Part shown: positions 19,802 through 27,743 of the stretch, piece by piece | Numbering within the stretch: position 1 is the first letter of the stretch | Layout: each line of letters begins with the position of its first letter | NCBI GenBank assembly: GCA_963779765.1 | Contig: CAVZZP010000003.1 | Span: 69,246-133,245 of the forward strand | Source: Silicimonas sp963779765 | Lineage (GTDB): Bacteria; Pseudomonadota; Alphaproteobacteria; Rhodobacterales; Rhodobacteraceae | Direction of reading: 5' to 3' | Length of the DNA: 64,000 bases | Notes under the pieces: model-generated | Seen by the model: only the letters and a program-made list of their open reading frames with translations | Told to the model about the DNA's origin: nothing | The model's database searches: none | Translations under genes and position numbers: made by a program

Positions 19802-20260
19802 TCAGTCCGCCCTCTCGTCGCGCGCGCCGGTCCAGCGGCGGGGACCCGCACCGTTGGCAGCGAGACGGTCCTCGGCGTTGTAGAGCGGGCAATCCTCGAG
19901 CGAGAGGCAGCCGCAGCCGATGCAGTAGTGCATCTGCGTGCGCAACCGCGTCAGCATCTCGATCTTTTCGTCGAGGAGATCGGCCCAGGGTTGCGCGGCC
20001 CTGGCCCAGTCTGCCTTGCCGACGGCCCTGTCACGCGGGAGGCGGTCAAGCACCTCTTTCACCTGCGAGAGAGGAATGCCCGCGGCTTGGGCCACACGCG
20101 CGACCGCGACGCGACGCAGTTCGCGGCGGTCGTAACGGCGGTGGTTCGCGGGCGTGCGCCAGCTTCGGATCAGGCCCTCGGCCTCGTAGAAATGAAGCGT
20201 CGAGACCGGCACGCCGGCGCGCTCGGCCATCTCTCCCACACTCAGGTCGTTCGGGTGCAT
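19802..20260 (-). CDS. soxR: Redox-sensitive MerR-family activator SoxR
   Basis: A 152-residue MerR-family protein. The N-terminal winged helix begins at LSVGEMAERAGVPVSTLHFYE and is followed by the dimerisation helix. The four [2Fe-2S] cysteines are present in the canonical CIGCGC...DC spacing at 113, 116, 118 and 124, which identifies SoxR within the family. Oxidation or nitrosylation of the cluster activates promoters with an overlong 19-bp spacer; such a promoter, with its operator, lies between soxR and the divergent genes. The C-terminus is a normal short tail. Outside enterics SoxR usually controls a few redox-dye response genes directly, without SoxS. Confidence 0.95.
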   Translation of the reverse strand: MHPNDLSVGEMAERAGVPVSTLHFYEAEGLIRSWRTPANHRRYDRRELRRVAVARVAQAAGIPLSQVKEVLDRLPRDRAVGKADWARAAQPWADLLDEKIEMLTRLRTQMHYCIGCGCLSLEDCPLYNAEDRLAANGAGPRRWTGARDERAD

Positions 20261-20285
20261 TGCGTCCCTCTCCTGCAAATCGGAC

Positions 20286-20316
20286 TTTACCTCAAGTGAA
20301 CTTGAGGACGTAGGGT
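20286..20316 (+). promoter_or_regulatory. SoxR-type operator inside a 19-bp-spacer promoter
   Basis: The dyad CCTCAAGTGAACTTGAGG at 20290-20307 is almost identical to the known SoxR box. It sits between a -35 element TTTACC (20286-20291) and a -10 element TAGGGT (20311-20316) with a 19-bp spacer, the hallmark of MerR-family activated promoters. It faces the 63-residue ORF and DUF4386 gene, and also overlaps the soxR leader, so it may autoregulate soxR. Confidence 0.85.
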
Positions 20317-20351
20317 GATCCCGAATCATCGACCTGACAAGGAGTGTCTCC

Positions 20352-20543
20352 ATGTTCCGCCGCCTCTTCACCGCTCCCCGCCGCACGCCGCCCGAGGTGG
20401 CCGAGGAGATCGCCGCGCTCTGCAATGCGGCCAACCTCGATCGCCTGACCGCCTTGCCCCGCAGCCTGATGCGGGACGTGGGTCTGGACTGCGGATGCCC
20501 TTCCTTGTCCGAGCCCGGCATCGGACCCTATGGACCTAGGTGA
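20352..20543 (+). CDS. Small SoxR-controlled protein (63 aa), unknown
   Basis: A short basic protein starting MFRRLFTAPRR, with a C-terminal part RSLMRDVGLDCGCPS that resembles the end of DUF1127-type small proteins (the RDIGL motif) followed by a Cys-Gly-Cys pair. It is the first gene after the SoxR operator and its stop overlaps the GTG of the DUF4386 gene (GTGA), so the two are coupled. The paired cysteines and the promoter suggest a redox-linked role, but this is inference. No better family match is known to me. Confidence 0.7.
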   Translation: MFRRLFTAPRRTPPEVAEEIAALCNAANLDRLTALPRSLMRDVGLDCGCPSLSEPGIGPYGPR

Positions 20544-21205
20544 CCCACATGCATGACGCATCCCTTCTTCGACAGGCGGGCCTTCTCTATCTCGCCATCA
20601 TCTTTCTGGGCCTCGGCGGCGAACTCCTCGTCCGTGCGCCGCTTGCCGGCCTCGATCCCGAGGCGATGGCGGCGGCGATCCGCGATGGCGCCCTGCCCTT
20701 CCGGCTGTCGATCCTGTCCGACGCGGTCATGGTGGCCTGCGATGTGGCGCTCGCGGTCGTGCTCTTTCGGCTTTTCCGGTCGACCGACGAAGGACTGGCG
20801 GCGACGGCGGCGGCCCTTCGGCTGATCCAGGCGGCGGTCATCGCGGCAAATCTTCCCGTCCAGCACGCGGCGCTCCTCTGGGCGCAGGCGGATGAAGCCG
20901 GGATGGCGGCGCAGGCGATGGCCTCGCACGCGGCAGGCTATGACCTCGGGCTGATCTTCTTCGGTCTGAACAGCCTCCTCACCGGGATCCTGATCCTGCG
21001 AAGCGGCATCGTTGCGCGCTGGATCGGGCTTCTGATCCAGGCGGCGGGAGCGGTCTATCTCGTGGGCAGCAGTCTGCGAGTAGTCGCGCCAGACGCTTCC
21101 GAGGCGTTCCTGCCCGCCTACCTGATCGCGATCGTGGCCGAGACGGCGTTCGCGGCCGCTCTCCTGCGCGGGGGGTTGCGCCGTCAGTCCGAGAAGCCGG
21201 CGTAA
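20540..21205 (+). CDS. DUF4386 integral membrane protein
   Basis: A 221-residue protein with about six membrane helices and a periodic pattern typical of DUF4386: the first helix LLYLAIIFLGLGGELL, a conserved YDLGLIFFGLNSLLTGIL in the middle and a late IGLLIQAAGAVYLVG. The biochemical role of DUF4386 is not known. It is translationally coupled to the small Cys-containing protein upstream and so should be induced by SoxR under redox stress. Its 3' end overlaps the convergent glycosyltransferase gene by 22 bp. Confidence 0.8.
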   Translation: MTHMHDASLLRQAGLLYLAIIFLGLGGELLVRAPLAGLDPEAMAAAIRDGALPFRLSILSDAVMVACDVALAVVLFRLFRSTDEGLAATAAALRLIQAAVIAANLPVQHAALLWAQADEAGMAAQAMASHAAGYDLGLIFFGLNSLLTGILILRSGIVARWIGLLIQAAGAVYLVGSSLRVVAPDASEAFLPAYLIAIVAETAFAAALLRGGLRRQSEKPA

Positions 21206-22065
21206 TAGGACTGAAGCCGCTCGCCCATGTCGCCCAGGGTGGCGCGGCTCCAGATCAGCCAGCGGCCCTTGTTGTCCTGAACCTCGTCGCCCTCGCGGTA
21301 GGCCAGGAGCCGTTCGGGCTTGGTGAGCGGGCCCGGCATGGTGACGGCGACAAGGTTCTCGCGCCGCCGCCGGACCCACGGAAGACGCGATTTCAAGCGA
21401 ACCCAGGCCTTGTGGCGGAACATGTACTCGGTCGAAAACTTCACCGCGAAGCTCTTTGGCAGGCGCTTGACGTGCTCCTGCGCGGCCCAGGCCATGAAAC
21501 GCTCGTCCGCGATCATGGGGCGGATGCCCAGGCCGCCATGCGCCTCCCACAGATCGCGGAAATGCCTGGCGATGTAGGTGCATTCGCGCGGGTGATAGAC
21601 GACGATGGACGAGTTGCCGCGTGCGTACTTGCGCTTGTCGGTGAGCCGCCAGATCAGGCGGGCGAGCGCGCCGAAGGGCAAGACGACGCTTTGCAGCATG
21701 AGAAGCGTCTTCGGGCTGTCCATCATGGCGAAGACGGGAGTGACGTCGCCGAATACGGCTGTGTCGAGGTCGAGATAGATCGTGGGAAGGTCGTCGGGGA
21801 CGACGCCTGCTTCGAACATCACGAGCTTGGCCTGGCAGCCGTCCTTCATCAGCTCGGGCTTCAGGAACCACGGGTCGAAGGGCACGGTCGTCACGTCGGG
21901 GTGCAGCCCCGGACGGTCGCGGTCGGTGATGAGGACGAAGCGCGGTGGCGTGGCTGCGTGGCGCAGGACGGCCTCGACGGTGTGGTTGACGATGCCGGGG
22001 CCGTACTTCTCACCCCAAAGGATCATCACGCACTGCCATGTGGGTGGAGTTGTCGCGGCGTCCAT
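21184..22065 (-). CDS. GT8-like glycosyltransferase
   Basis: A 293-residue protein with the features of a GT-A nucleotide-sugar transferase: an N-terminal region CVMILWGEKYGPGIVN, then TIYLDLDTAVFGDV, where DLD is the metal-binding DXD, and ADERFMAWA further on, matching GT8-type or related proteins. There is no signal peptide or membrane helix. The ATG at 22065 was chosen over one at 22155, because the longer N-terminus is Arg/Asp-rich with no family resemblance. Its donor and acceptor are unknown; it stands apart from the 27-38 kb glycan cluster. Confidence 0.75.
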   Translation of the reverse strand: MDAATTPPTWQCVMILWGEKYGPGIVNHTVEAVLRHAATPPRFVLITDRDRPGLHPDVTTVPFDPWFLKPELMKDGCQAKLVMFEAGVVPDDLPTIYLDLDTAVFGDVTPVFAMMDSPKTLLMLQSVVLPFGALARLIWRLTDKRKYARGNSSIVVYHPRECTYIARHFRDLWEAHGGLGIRPMIADERFMAWAAQEHVKRLPKSFAVKFSTEYMFRHKAWVRLKSRLPWVRRRRENLVAVTMPGPLTKPERLLAYREGDEVQDNKGRWLIWSRATLGDMGERLQSYYAGFSD

Positions 22066-22210
22066 CGTCGGGTCCTTGGCCGTCGGGTCTGGCCTGTCTA
22101 TCCGGCGGTCGGAAACGGGGTCAAGGGACCTCGCCGCCATGAACGCGCGTTCCACCCTTTGATCGCGGATGCGACGGCTCCTATATTCGAACCTCAGCGA
22201 GGAAGAAGCT

Positions 22211-22480
22211 ATGGCCGGTGGATGGGCGCGCGACGGCGCGGTGAATGATCAGATCGAGGCCTCTATCGAGGACGAGCTTGTACGGATGCGCGCACGGCGG
22301 GTGCCTGAAGGCGAAAGCTTGAGCCACTGTGCGGAATGCGACGAACCCATTCCCGAGGCGCGTCGAACCGCATTACCGGGTGTCAAGCTGTGCATAGAGT
22401 GCCAGAGCGAGCGAGATGGGCGTCCTGTCCTGCGAGGCGGGATCAATCGACGCGGCTCGAAAGATAGTCAGTTGAAATAA
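22211..22480 (+). CDS. DksA/TraR-family C4 zinc-finger protein
   Basis: An 89-residue protein of the short DksA/TraR type: an acidic/basic coiled N-terminus, then a zinc finger with Cys40, Cys43, Cys61 and Cys64 in CAECDEPIPEARRTAL...CIECQ. It lacks the long coiled-coil of full DksA, as in YbiI- and TraR-like proteins, which bind the RNA polymerase secondary channel. The ATG at 22211 follows a GAGGAAGAAG ribosome site. A hairpin after its stop (22492-22523) separates it from the convergent PRC-barrel gene. The role in this organism is unknown, but a link to transcription under stress is plausible. Confidence 0.88.
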   Translation: MAGGWARDGAVNDQIEASIEDELVRMRARRVPEGESLSHCAECDEPIPEARRTALPGVKLCIECQSERDGRPVLRGGINRRGSKDSQLK

Positions 22481-22491
22481 GCAGTTGTCCG

Positions 22492-22523
22492 CATCGCGGG
22501 AAGCGTTGCCGCTGCCCGCGATG
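22492..22523. terminator. Strong hairpin between convergent genes
   Basis: A perfect 9-bp stem (CATCGCGGG with CCCGCGATG) encloses a 14-base loop that itself can pair AGCG with CGCT. It lies between the stops of two convergent genes and could terminate both. There is no T-run on either side, so termination may need Rho or be only partial. Confidence 0.55.
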
Positions 22524-22538
22524 TCGGTCGAAGACCCG

Positions 22539-22835
22539 TCAGTGGTGGTGTTCGGGAAGCGACTTCAATTCGTCCTTCGTGAACGTCGTCGTTGCGTGAA
22601 CGGTACCGTCCTGATCTCGCATGAAGGTCAGCCTCTGTCCGTTCAGGGCGACCGGCTTTGCGCCGATGCCAAGGAAGCCACCGACATCGACGATGACCGT
22701 GGATCCCGCTCCGGTGCCGTGAACGTGGGACACCGTCCCCAGCGTCTCATCGTCGGTCCCAAGGATCTTGGCACCTTCGAGGTTGTCTTGCGTCCATTCC
22801 GTTTCCGACAGGCGTTGATGGTTCGTATGATCCAT
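22539..22835 (-). CDS. PRC-barrel domain protein, likely general-stress protein
   Basis: A 98-residue protein. The middle has the PRC-barrel pattern (EGAKILGTDDETLGTVSHVH, VIVDVGGFLGIGAKPVAL) and the end is a short His-rich tail. Alphaproteobacterial small PRC-barrel proteins of this form are frequently strongly induced in general stress. An EcfG-type promoter lies just upstream on the same strand (22869-22893), which supports that. No partner gene is in the operon. The molecular role is not established. Confidence 0.85.
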   Translation of the reverse strand: MDHTNHQRLSETEWTQDNLEGAKILGTDDETLGTVSHVHGTGAGSTVIVDVGGFLGIGAKPVALNGQRLTFMRDQDGTVHATTTFTKDELKSLPEHHH

Positions 22836-22868
22836 TTTTCAGCGTCTCCTCTCTTGCTTCACTTGGGC

Positions 22869-22893
22869 AACGCCGCGACGACATGCGAGTTCC
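22869..22893 (-). promoter_or_regulatory. EcfG-type promoter for the PRC-barrel gene
   Basis: On the minus strand GGAAC (22893-22889) and CGTT (22872-22869) are separated by 16 bp, a perfect EcfG match. It is the third such site in the window and lies about 34 bp upstream of the start at 22835. Confidence 0.7.
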
Positions 22894-22984
22894 TGACCTG
22901 ACCGGAGGGTTGCTCGACGGGTGTCGGTGCCCGCGAGAGCGACAACGAAGATCAGCTCTCTCCTCCCCAGACCGCTCGTCGACG

Positions 22985-23650
22985 TCAGGTAAAAAGCGAC
23001 CGGTTTGCGCTCATTATTTCCGGCAGCCGGCCGATCGTGCCCGACAGGTGCTCGCGCATGGCGTCGGCGGCACCGTGGCGGTCGCCCGTTTGAATGCGGT
23101 CGAGGACAAGCTGGTGTCCTTGGAACACGGAAAGAAGCTTCCGTCCCCGCGGCAGGTCCAAAGTGCGGAGCCTGGCCATCTGGCTGGACTGCTCGGTCAT
23201 CAACTCGTGAACCGCCTCCAGCCCGGCCGCGGCAAAGAGAGCGTGGTGAAAGTTCTCGTCGAGTTCTCGGAAAAGTTCGACCTGGTTCGGGTCGTCAACA
23301 AGCGCTTCCTGGATCTTGAGGTATCCCTTGGCTTTGGTGAGCGACGCCCCATCCCCCATCCGGCACAGGCGATCGACGACCTCGCATTCCAGTCCGGAGC
23401 GCAGGAAATTTTCCTGCTTCAGTCGTTCGCGGTTGATGCGGGTGACCTCTGTCCTCGACTGACGGAAAGTGATCACGAGATCGATCTTCTCCAATCGCAG
23501 GATCGCTTCGCGGATCGGTTGCTGACTGACGCCGAACGCCTCGGCAAGTTCGGCACGGTTGAGTAGCGTCCCGGGCGGAAGCCGGAGCGCGACGATGCGG
23601 GCGCGAAGCTCTTTGAAAACACGCGCAGAGGCCGAGACGTTCGCACTCAT
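22985..23650 (-). CDS. GntR-family (FadR/FCD subfamily) transcription regulator
   Basis: A 221-residue regulator. The N-terminal winged helix (VFKELRARIVALRLPPGTLLNRAELAEAFGVSQQPIREAI) is typical of GntR; the C-terminal all-helical FCD domain (LDENFHHALF and the later HLSG region) carries the ligand site, often an organic acid bound through a metal. The ATG at 23650 begins MSANVSASARV, the expected distance before the helix-turn-helix; an alternative start at 23704 adds 18 residues. It lies just downstream of the TRAP genes and probably controls them. The 18-bp palindrome upstream of dctP is a candidate operator. Confidence 0.9.
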   Translation of the reverse strand: MSANVSASARVFKELRARIVALRLPPGTLLNRAELAEAFGVSQQPIREAILRLEKIDLVITFRQSRTEVTRINRERLKQENFLRSGLECEVVDRLCRMGDGASLTKAKGYLKIQEALVDDPNQVELFRELDENFHHALFAAAGLEAVHELMTEQSSQMARLRTLDLPRGRKLLSVFQGHQLVLDRIQTGDRHGAADAMREHLSGTIGRLPEIMSANRSLFT

Positions 23651-23737
23651 CGGCAAACTGCCGGTTTTGCCCAAGAGGGAAGATACGGCCTTGGTCAAAC
23701 GCACCCCCGATCGCAGATGGTCATTTCGACAGTCTCC

Positions 23738-25021
23738 TCATTTCATGATCGCGTTCGGCAATGCCAGCGACAAGGCGGGGAACGCAAGCAGTAGGGCGAA
23801 GTAGGCGGCGAAGGCGACGAAGAAGGGGATCGAGGCCACGGCATAGGACGAGGTTTTCACCTTCAGAATGCCGCAGACGGTGAACATGATGACGCCTACC
23901 GGCGGAGTGAGGCCCCCGAAATTGATCAGCAGGACGATGACGATGCCCATGTGGACCGGGTCGAACCCGGCGTGGACCAGAACGGGCATGACGATTGGGG
24001 TCACGAGGAGGATGTTTGCCGCGCCTTCGAGGAACATGCCGGTAAAGACCAGGACGGCGCACACGATGAGGAGGAGGCCGACGGGGCTCTCGGTCAGCGA
24101 CGTCATGGCCGACGTAATCTCCTGGGGTGCTCGCTCGATTGTCATGGCATAACCCAGCACCGCCGCCGTCATGATGAGGAGCATGACCATGCCAAGGTCG
24201 GCCAACGTGTCGCGGAAGGCCGCCAGGATCCGCGCTGCCGTCAGTTCGCCATAGACGAAGAGGCCGATGGCGATGGCATAAAGGACGAGGAACACGCCCG
24301 CCTCTGTCGCCGTGAAGAACCCGAACCGGAACCCGATGATGAGGAAGACCGGGAACATCAGCGCCCAGATACTTTCCAGGAAGCTTCGTCCGAGGGCCCG
24401 AGCATCGGGCCGTTCCGGCATGTCGGGCGCATACCCGCGTCGCTTCGACACCAAGAGCGTGGCGAGCATCAACGTCGCGGTCAGCAGGAGGCCCGGGACC
24501 AGTCCGCCGATGAACAGCCGACCGATCGAGACCTCGTTGATATAGCCGAACAGGATCAGCCCGATAGAGGGTGGAATTGTCGCGGTGATGATCGAGCCGA
24601 AGGCGAGGACGGCGGCGATGAAGGCGGGAGAGTAGCCCTGCGCGCGCATCGAGGGACCCAGAAGCCGCGCCTCCATCGACGCGTCCGCCACCGCTGAACC
24701 CGAAATCCCGCCCATCAGCATCGACAGCACAATGGAAACCTGTGCCAGCCCGCCCGAAAGCCAACCTGTCAGGAGGCGCGAAAAACGCACGAGCCGTTCG
24801 GTAATCCCCGCCTCGTTCATCAGATTGCCGGCCAGGATGAAGAACGGAACGGCGAGGAGTGGAAAGTTTTCCAGCGCGGTGACCATCTTCTGGATGGCGA
24901 CGGTCGTCGGCATTGCCCCCGTCAGGACGAAAACCGGAATCGAGGCCAGCATGAGAGAAAAGGCGACCGGCAGGCCGATAACCAGAAAGACAGCGAAAAG
25001 CCCCGCGATGAGCAGAAGCAT
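23738..25021 (-). CDS. dctM: TRAP transporter large permease (DctM)
   Basis: A 427-residue membrane protein with about twelve helices, the large subunit of a tripartite ATP-independent periplasmic transporter. Features include the start MLLLIAGLFAVFLVIGLPVAF, the TIPPSIGLILFGY loop and PIVMPVLVHAGFDPVHMGIV, all typical of DctM. It couples sodium gradients to solute import with DctQ and the binding protein. The start overlaps the dctQ stop by one base (TGATG). Gene order on this strand is dctP, dctQ, dctM. The substrate is probably a carboxylate, judged from the system type only. Confidence 0.94.
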   Translation of the reverse strand: MLLLIAGLFAVFLVIGLPVAFSLMLASIPVFVLTGAMPTTVAIQKMVTALENFPLLAVPFFILAGNLMNEAGITERLVRFSRLLTGWLSGGLAQVSIVLSMLMGGISGSAVADASMEARLLGPSMRAQGYSPAFIAAVLAFGSIITATIPPSIGLILFGYINEVSIGRLFIGGLVPGLLLTATLMLATLLVSKRRGYAPDMPERPDARALGRSFLESIWALMFPVFLIIGFRFGFFTATEAGVFLVLYAIAIGLFVYGELTAARILAAFRDTLADLGMVMLLIMTAAVLGYAMTIERAPQEITSAMTSLTESPVGLLLIVCAVLVFTGMFLEGAANILLVTPIVMPVLVHAGFDPVHMGIVIVLLINFGGLTPPVGVIMFTVCGILKVKTSSYAVASIPFFVAFAAYFALLLAFPALSLALPNAIMK

Positions 25022-25464
25022 CAGGCGCTCCTCCAGCGGTCGCGAAGCTGGAAGGCCAGCGTGCGCAGCCAGAGAAGGATGCCGACGGGCATCGCCAGAT
25101 GGACGTAGGACTTCGGAATCTGCAGCGCACCGAGCATTCGCTTCTGCATCAGCGGCACGTTGATGACGGCATAATAGAGGAGGTAGACGAGCAGGATCAT
25201 GACCGCGACCATGTTCGCGATCTCGATCCAACGCCTGACCCGGTCGGGCACGTTGTCGAGCACAAGCGAAAGGCCGAAATGGCGGTTCTGCTGCATGGCG
25301 ATGTCGACGCAGAGGACGACGAGCCAAACGAAGAGCGCGGTCGAGACCTCCAACGACCAGATGATCGGGCTGCCGACCTTGCGCGACACCGCGGCGATCG
25401 CGACCAGCAGGACGATGGCGGCCAGCAACGCCATCGCGACGGATATTTCGATGCGTCTGAACAT
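25021..25464 (-). CDS. dctQ: TRAP transporter small permease (DctQ)
   Basis: A 147-residue four-helix membrane protein of the DctQ type. The motif SLEVSTALFVWLVVLC with the nearby NRHFGLSLV is characteristic. The ATG at 25464 (MFRRIEIS) is used because it starts just before the first helix; the frame is open to 25542, but the added residues are basic and unlike the family. It is coupled to dctM and lies 90 bp after the dctP stop. Confidence 0.9.
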   Translation of the reverse strand: MFRRIEISVAMALLAAIVLLVAIAAVSRKVGSPIIWSLEVSTALFVWLVVLCVDIAMQQNRHFGLSLVLDNVPDRVRRWIEIANMVAVMILLVYLLYYAVINVPLMQKRMLGALQIPKSYVHLAMPVGILLWLRTLAFQLRDRWRSA

Positions 25465-25554
25465 GAGTGTGATTGTCGGCCAGAGGATCCCGCGGCTTGA
25501 CCTTGGCCCGGAGCGCATCCCCACGCTACGGGCCCCGGCCAAGCCGCTATGGGG

Positions 25555-26526
25555 TCACTTGCCGAGAACCTCGTGAACCTTGGCCGCTTCCGACGTCAGG
25601 TTAAGGAGGTCGTAGACGGGCATGACGGCCTCCTTGAACGGCGTCAGGTCGACCTCGGAGACGGTCACACCTGCGGCGGCGACCTCTTCAAGTGCCTCGT
25701 CGCCCATCCCGATAGTCAGCTCCGAGGCATAGCGCCCGTTCTCGACTGCGAGATCGCGCACGATCACCTTCTGCTCGTCCGTCAATTGGTTGTAGGTGTC
25801 GGCCGAGATCACGAGCGCGGTCACGAGCTGGATGTGCCCTGTCAGCGTCACGTTCTTGATGACCTCGTAGAGCTTGGCGCCGCGGATTGCCGTGGGCTGG
25901 GCTTCGGCCCCGTCGATGGTCCCTAGCTGGAGCGCAGAGTAGACCTCACCCCACGGGATCGGCGTCGGCTCGGCGCCCATGGCGCGGATGGTTTCGATCC
26001 AGACCGGCGCGCCGATGGTTCGCATGCGGACGCCGGCCAGGTCTTCGGGCCCGGTGATCGGCTTCTGCGTCAGCGCGTGGCGGGCGCCCTGATACCAGTT
26101 CGACGCCAGCATCACGAGGCCAGCCTCCTCGGCCAGTTCGTCGCCCCAACCGAGATAGGCGTCCGATAGTGCGAACTTGTCCGCGTCTTCGTACGAGTCG
26201 AACAGAAACGGGGCCGACATGATCGCCAGTGACGGAACGAATTCGGAAAGACGCGCTACGTCCGTCACCGTGCCGACCGCCGCACCGGCGCGGGCCTGAT
26301 CGAGCATCTCGGTCGTATCGCCAAGCTGGCTATTGTGGAAAACCTCGACCGTTACCTCGCCGTTCGTCGCGGCGGCGACGTCGGCTGCGAATTTCTCGAG
26401 ACCCTGACCCATCGGGTCGTCCGGCGCGAGCACTGTGCCGAGACGGATCGTGGTCTCGGCCAGGGTCGCGGACCCCGTTCCAACGACCAGTGCCGCCGCG
26501 CACACGATATTCCTTAAGTCGAACAT
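25555..26526 (-). CDS. dctP: TRAP transporter substrate-binding protein (DctP)
   Basis: A 323-residue periplasmic binding protein with a signal peptide (cut near residue 23, after TLA). The DctP fold is shown by TIRLGTVLAPDDPMGQGLEKFA at the start, RMRTIGAPVWIETIRAMGAEPTPIPWGEVYSALQLGTIDGAE in the centre and the C-terminal PFKEAVMPVYDLL. The conserved arginine of the carboxylate-binding RMR motif is present, consistent with an organic acid ligand. It is the first gene of the TRAP operon and has an AT-rich operator-like palindrome 19 bp upstream of its start codon. Confidence 0.94.
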   Translation of the reverse strand: MFDLRNIVCAAALVVGTGSATLAETTIRLGTVLAPDDPMGQGLEKFAADVAAATNGEVTVEVFHNSQLGDTTEMLDQARAGAAVGTVTDVARLSEFVPSLAIMSAPFLFDSYEDADKFALSDAYLGWGDELAEEAGLVMLASNWYQGARHALTQKPITGPEDLAGVRMRTIGAPVWIETIRAMGAEPTPIPWGEVYSALQLGTIDGAEAQPTAIRGAKLYEVIKNVTLTGHIQLVTALVISADTYNQLTDEQKVIVRDLAVENGRYASELTIGMGDEALEEVAAAGVTVSEVDLTPFKEAVMPVYDLLNLTSEAAKVHEVLGK

Positions 26527-26544
26527 GGCATTCCTCCCTCATGT

Positions 26545-26562
26545 TAACTAATATATTAGTTA
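26545..26562. promoter_or_regulatory. 18-bp perfect palindrome, candidate operator of the TRAP operon
   Basis: TAACTAATATATTAGTTA is identical to its own reverse complement and is strikingly AT-rich for this genome. It lies just upstream of the dctP start, where a repressor would block the promoter. The inner CTAAT/ATTAG arms resemble GntR-FCD operators with short inverted half-sites; the GntR regulator three genes away is the natural candidate. Confidence 0.6.
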
Positions 26563-26741
26563 CTTTAAAATCGCAATCTGAGTGGAGTCAATGCCCTTGA
26601 CGTGATCGTGCCGAGTCGCTGCTCCGAGCAGCCTCTACATGCCTGAATGCCGCGCTTCGGTGCGCGAAACGCCGGTAGTGCAACGTGGCGGGCAGCGAAT
26701 ACAGCCGCCAAATTGATTGCCCATCTCGATGGCACCGTCGG

Positions 26742-27743
26742 TTACGCCGCCGCGTAGACACCGTCCAGCACGGTGGAGAGCCGCACAAGTTCCTCGGCCC
26801 TTGGGTCGTACGAAGGATCGTGCGCCAGCCGACGTGCCCAGTCCAGTGCCGCAGCGCCGCCCCAGTTGTCGGGGGGCGACACTAGCACCTCGCGGGATGT
26901 GCCCGTCATCGCCGCCGCCTCGAAGTCGTAGAACGAGCCGTTGAGATTGCGCATCAAGGCGCCCCCACGGTTGCCGTAAACCTCGATCCCGATCACCGCT
27001 TCCCTTCCTGCGTGCAGGTTCCAGGAGCAGGCGACCCGCACCGTGGCGCCGCTATCCAGTTCTAGCGTCGCTACGGCGTAATCCTCGACCGCCGGATCGT
27101 CTGCGTGAATGCGCCGGCCGCCGGAATACAGCGCGGCATGATGGCAGGTCGCGGCATTCGCGTCTGTCAGCCACAATGCTGCGTCGATCAAGTGTACCCC
27201 CAGGTCGATCAGGCAGCCACCGCCGGACAGGCCGCGATCACGAAACCACGGCTTGTCCGGGCCGTAGGCATTGTGGAACGTGACATCCAGCGCGTGGACT
27301 TCGCCCACGGCGCCCGAGAGGATGCGATCGCGGACAGCGTTCAGTGCCCTGGTGTGGCGATAGGACAGATCGACGCCGAGCAACCGGTCAGCGTCTCGCG
27401 CCGCCTGCACCACCGCCGCCGCTTCTGACGCATCGCGTCCGAGCGGCTTCTGGCAAAATACGGCGCGGCCGGCTTCCAGCGCCCGGATGGCCTGCTCGGC
27501 ATGCAGGGCCGAGGGAGTGGCGATCACCACCGCGTCTACGCCCTGCGCCAGCAGATCTTCCAACGTCGCCCCAGCGTGGGCCCGGGGCACAACCTCGGCA
27601 GCGGCGGACAACGCCTCCGGACTGCCATCGGCCAGCGCTGCCACCTCGACAATTCCGCTCTCGGCCAGCGCTTGCATGCGGTGGCGGCCGATCCAACCCA
27701 AGCCCAGAAAGCCAAGTCGTGGCAGGGTACCAGACTTCAGCAT
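26742..27743 (-). CDS. Gfo/Idh/MocA-family oxidoreductase
   Basis: A 333-residue NAD(P)-dependent oxidoreductase. The Rossmann start LGFLGLGWIGRHRM, the lysine motif CQKPLGRD (the usual EKP) and the C-terminal-domain histidine motif GGCLIDLGVHLID are all present. Substrates in this family are sugars, sugar acids or sugar nucleotides. Its ATG at 27743 overlaps the end of the alcohol dehydrogenase gene by 7 bp, so both are transcribed together from near 28,750. I group them with the glycan cluster because both look like sugar-nucleotide redox enzymes, though they could serve the adjacent TRAP uptake system instead. Confidence 0.88.
   Translation of the reverse strand: MLKSGTLPRLGFLGLGWIGRHRMQALAESGIVEVAALADGSPEALSAAAEVVPRAHAGATLEDLLAQGVDAVVIATPSALHAEQAIRALEAGRAVFCQKPLGRDASEAAAVVQAARDADRLLGVDLSYRHTRALNAVRDRILSGAVGEVHALDVTFHNAYGPDKPWFRDRGLSGGGCLIDLGVHLIDAALWLTDANAATCHHAALYSGGRRIHADDPAVEDYAVATLELDSGATVRVACSWNLHAGREAVIGIEVYGNRGGALMRNLNGSFYDFEAAAMTGTSREVLVSPPDNWGGAAALDWARRLAHDPSYDPRAEELVRLSTVLDGVYAAA

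Noticed and set aside
22985..26526. TRAP operon as part of the glycan cluster
   Set aside because: It has its own regulator and operator-like site; it could import a sugar acid, but nothing in the sequence ties it to glycan synthesis.
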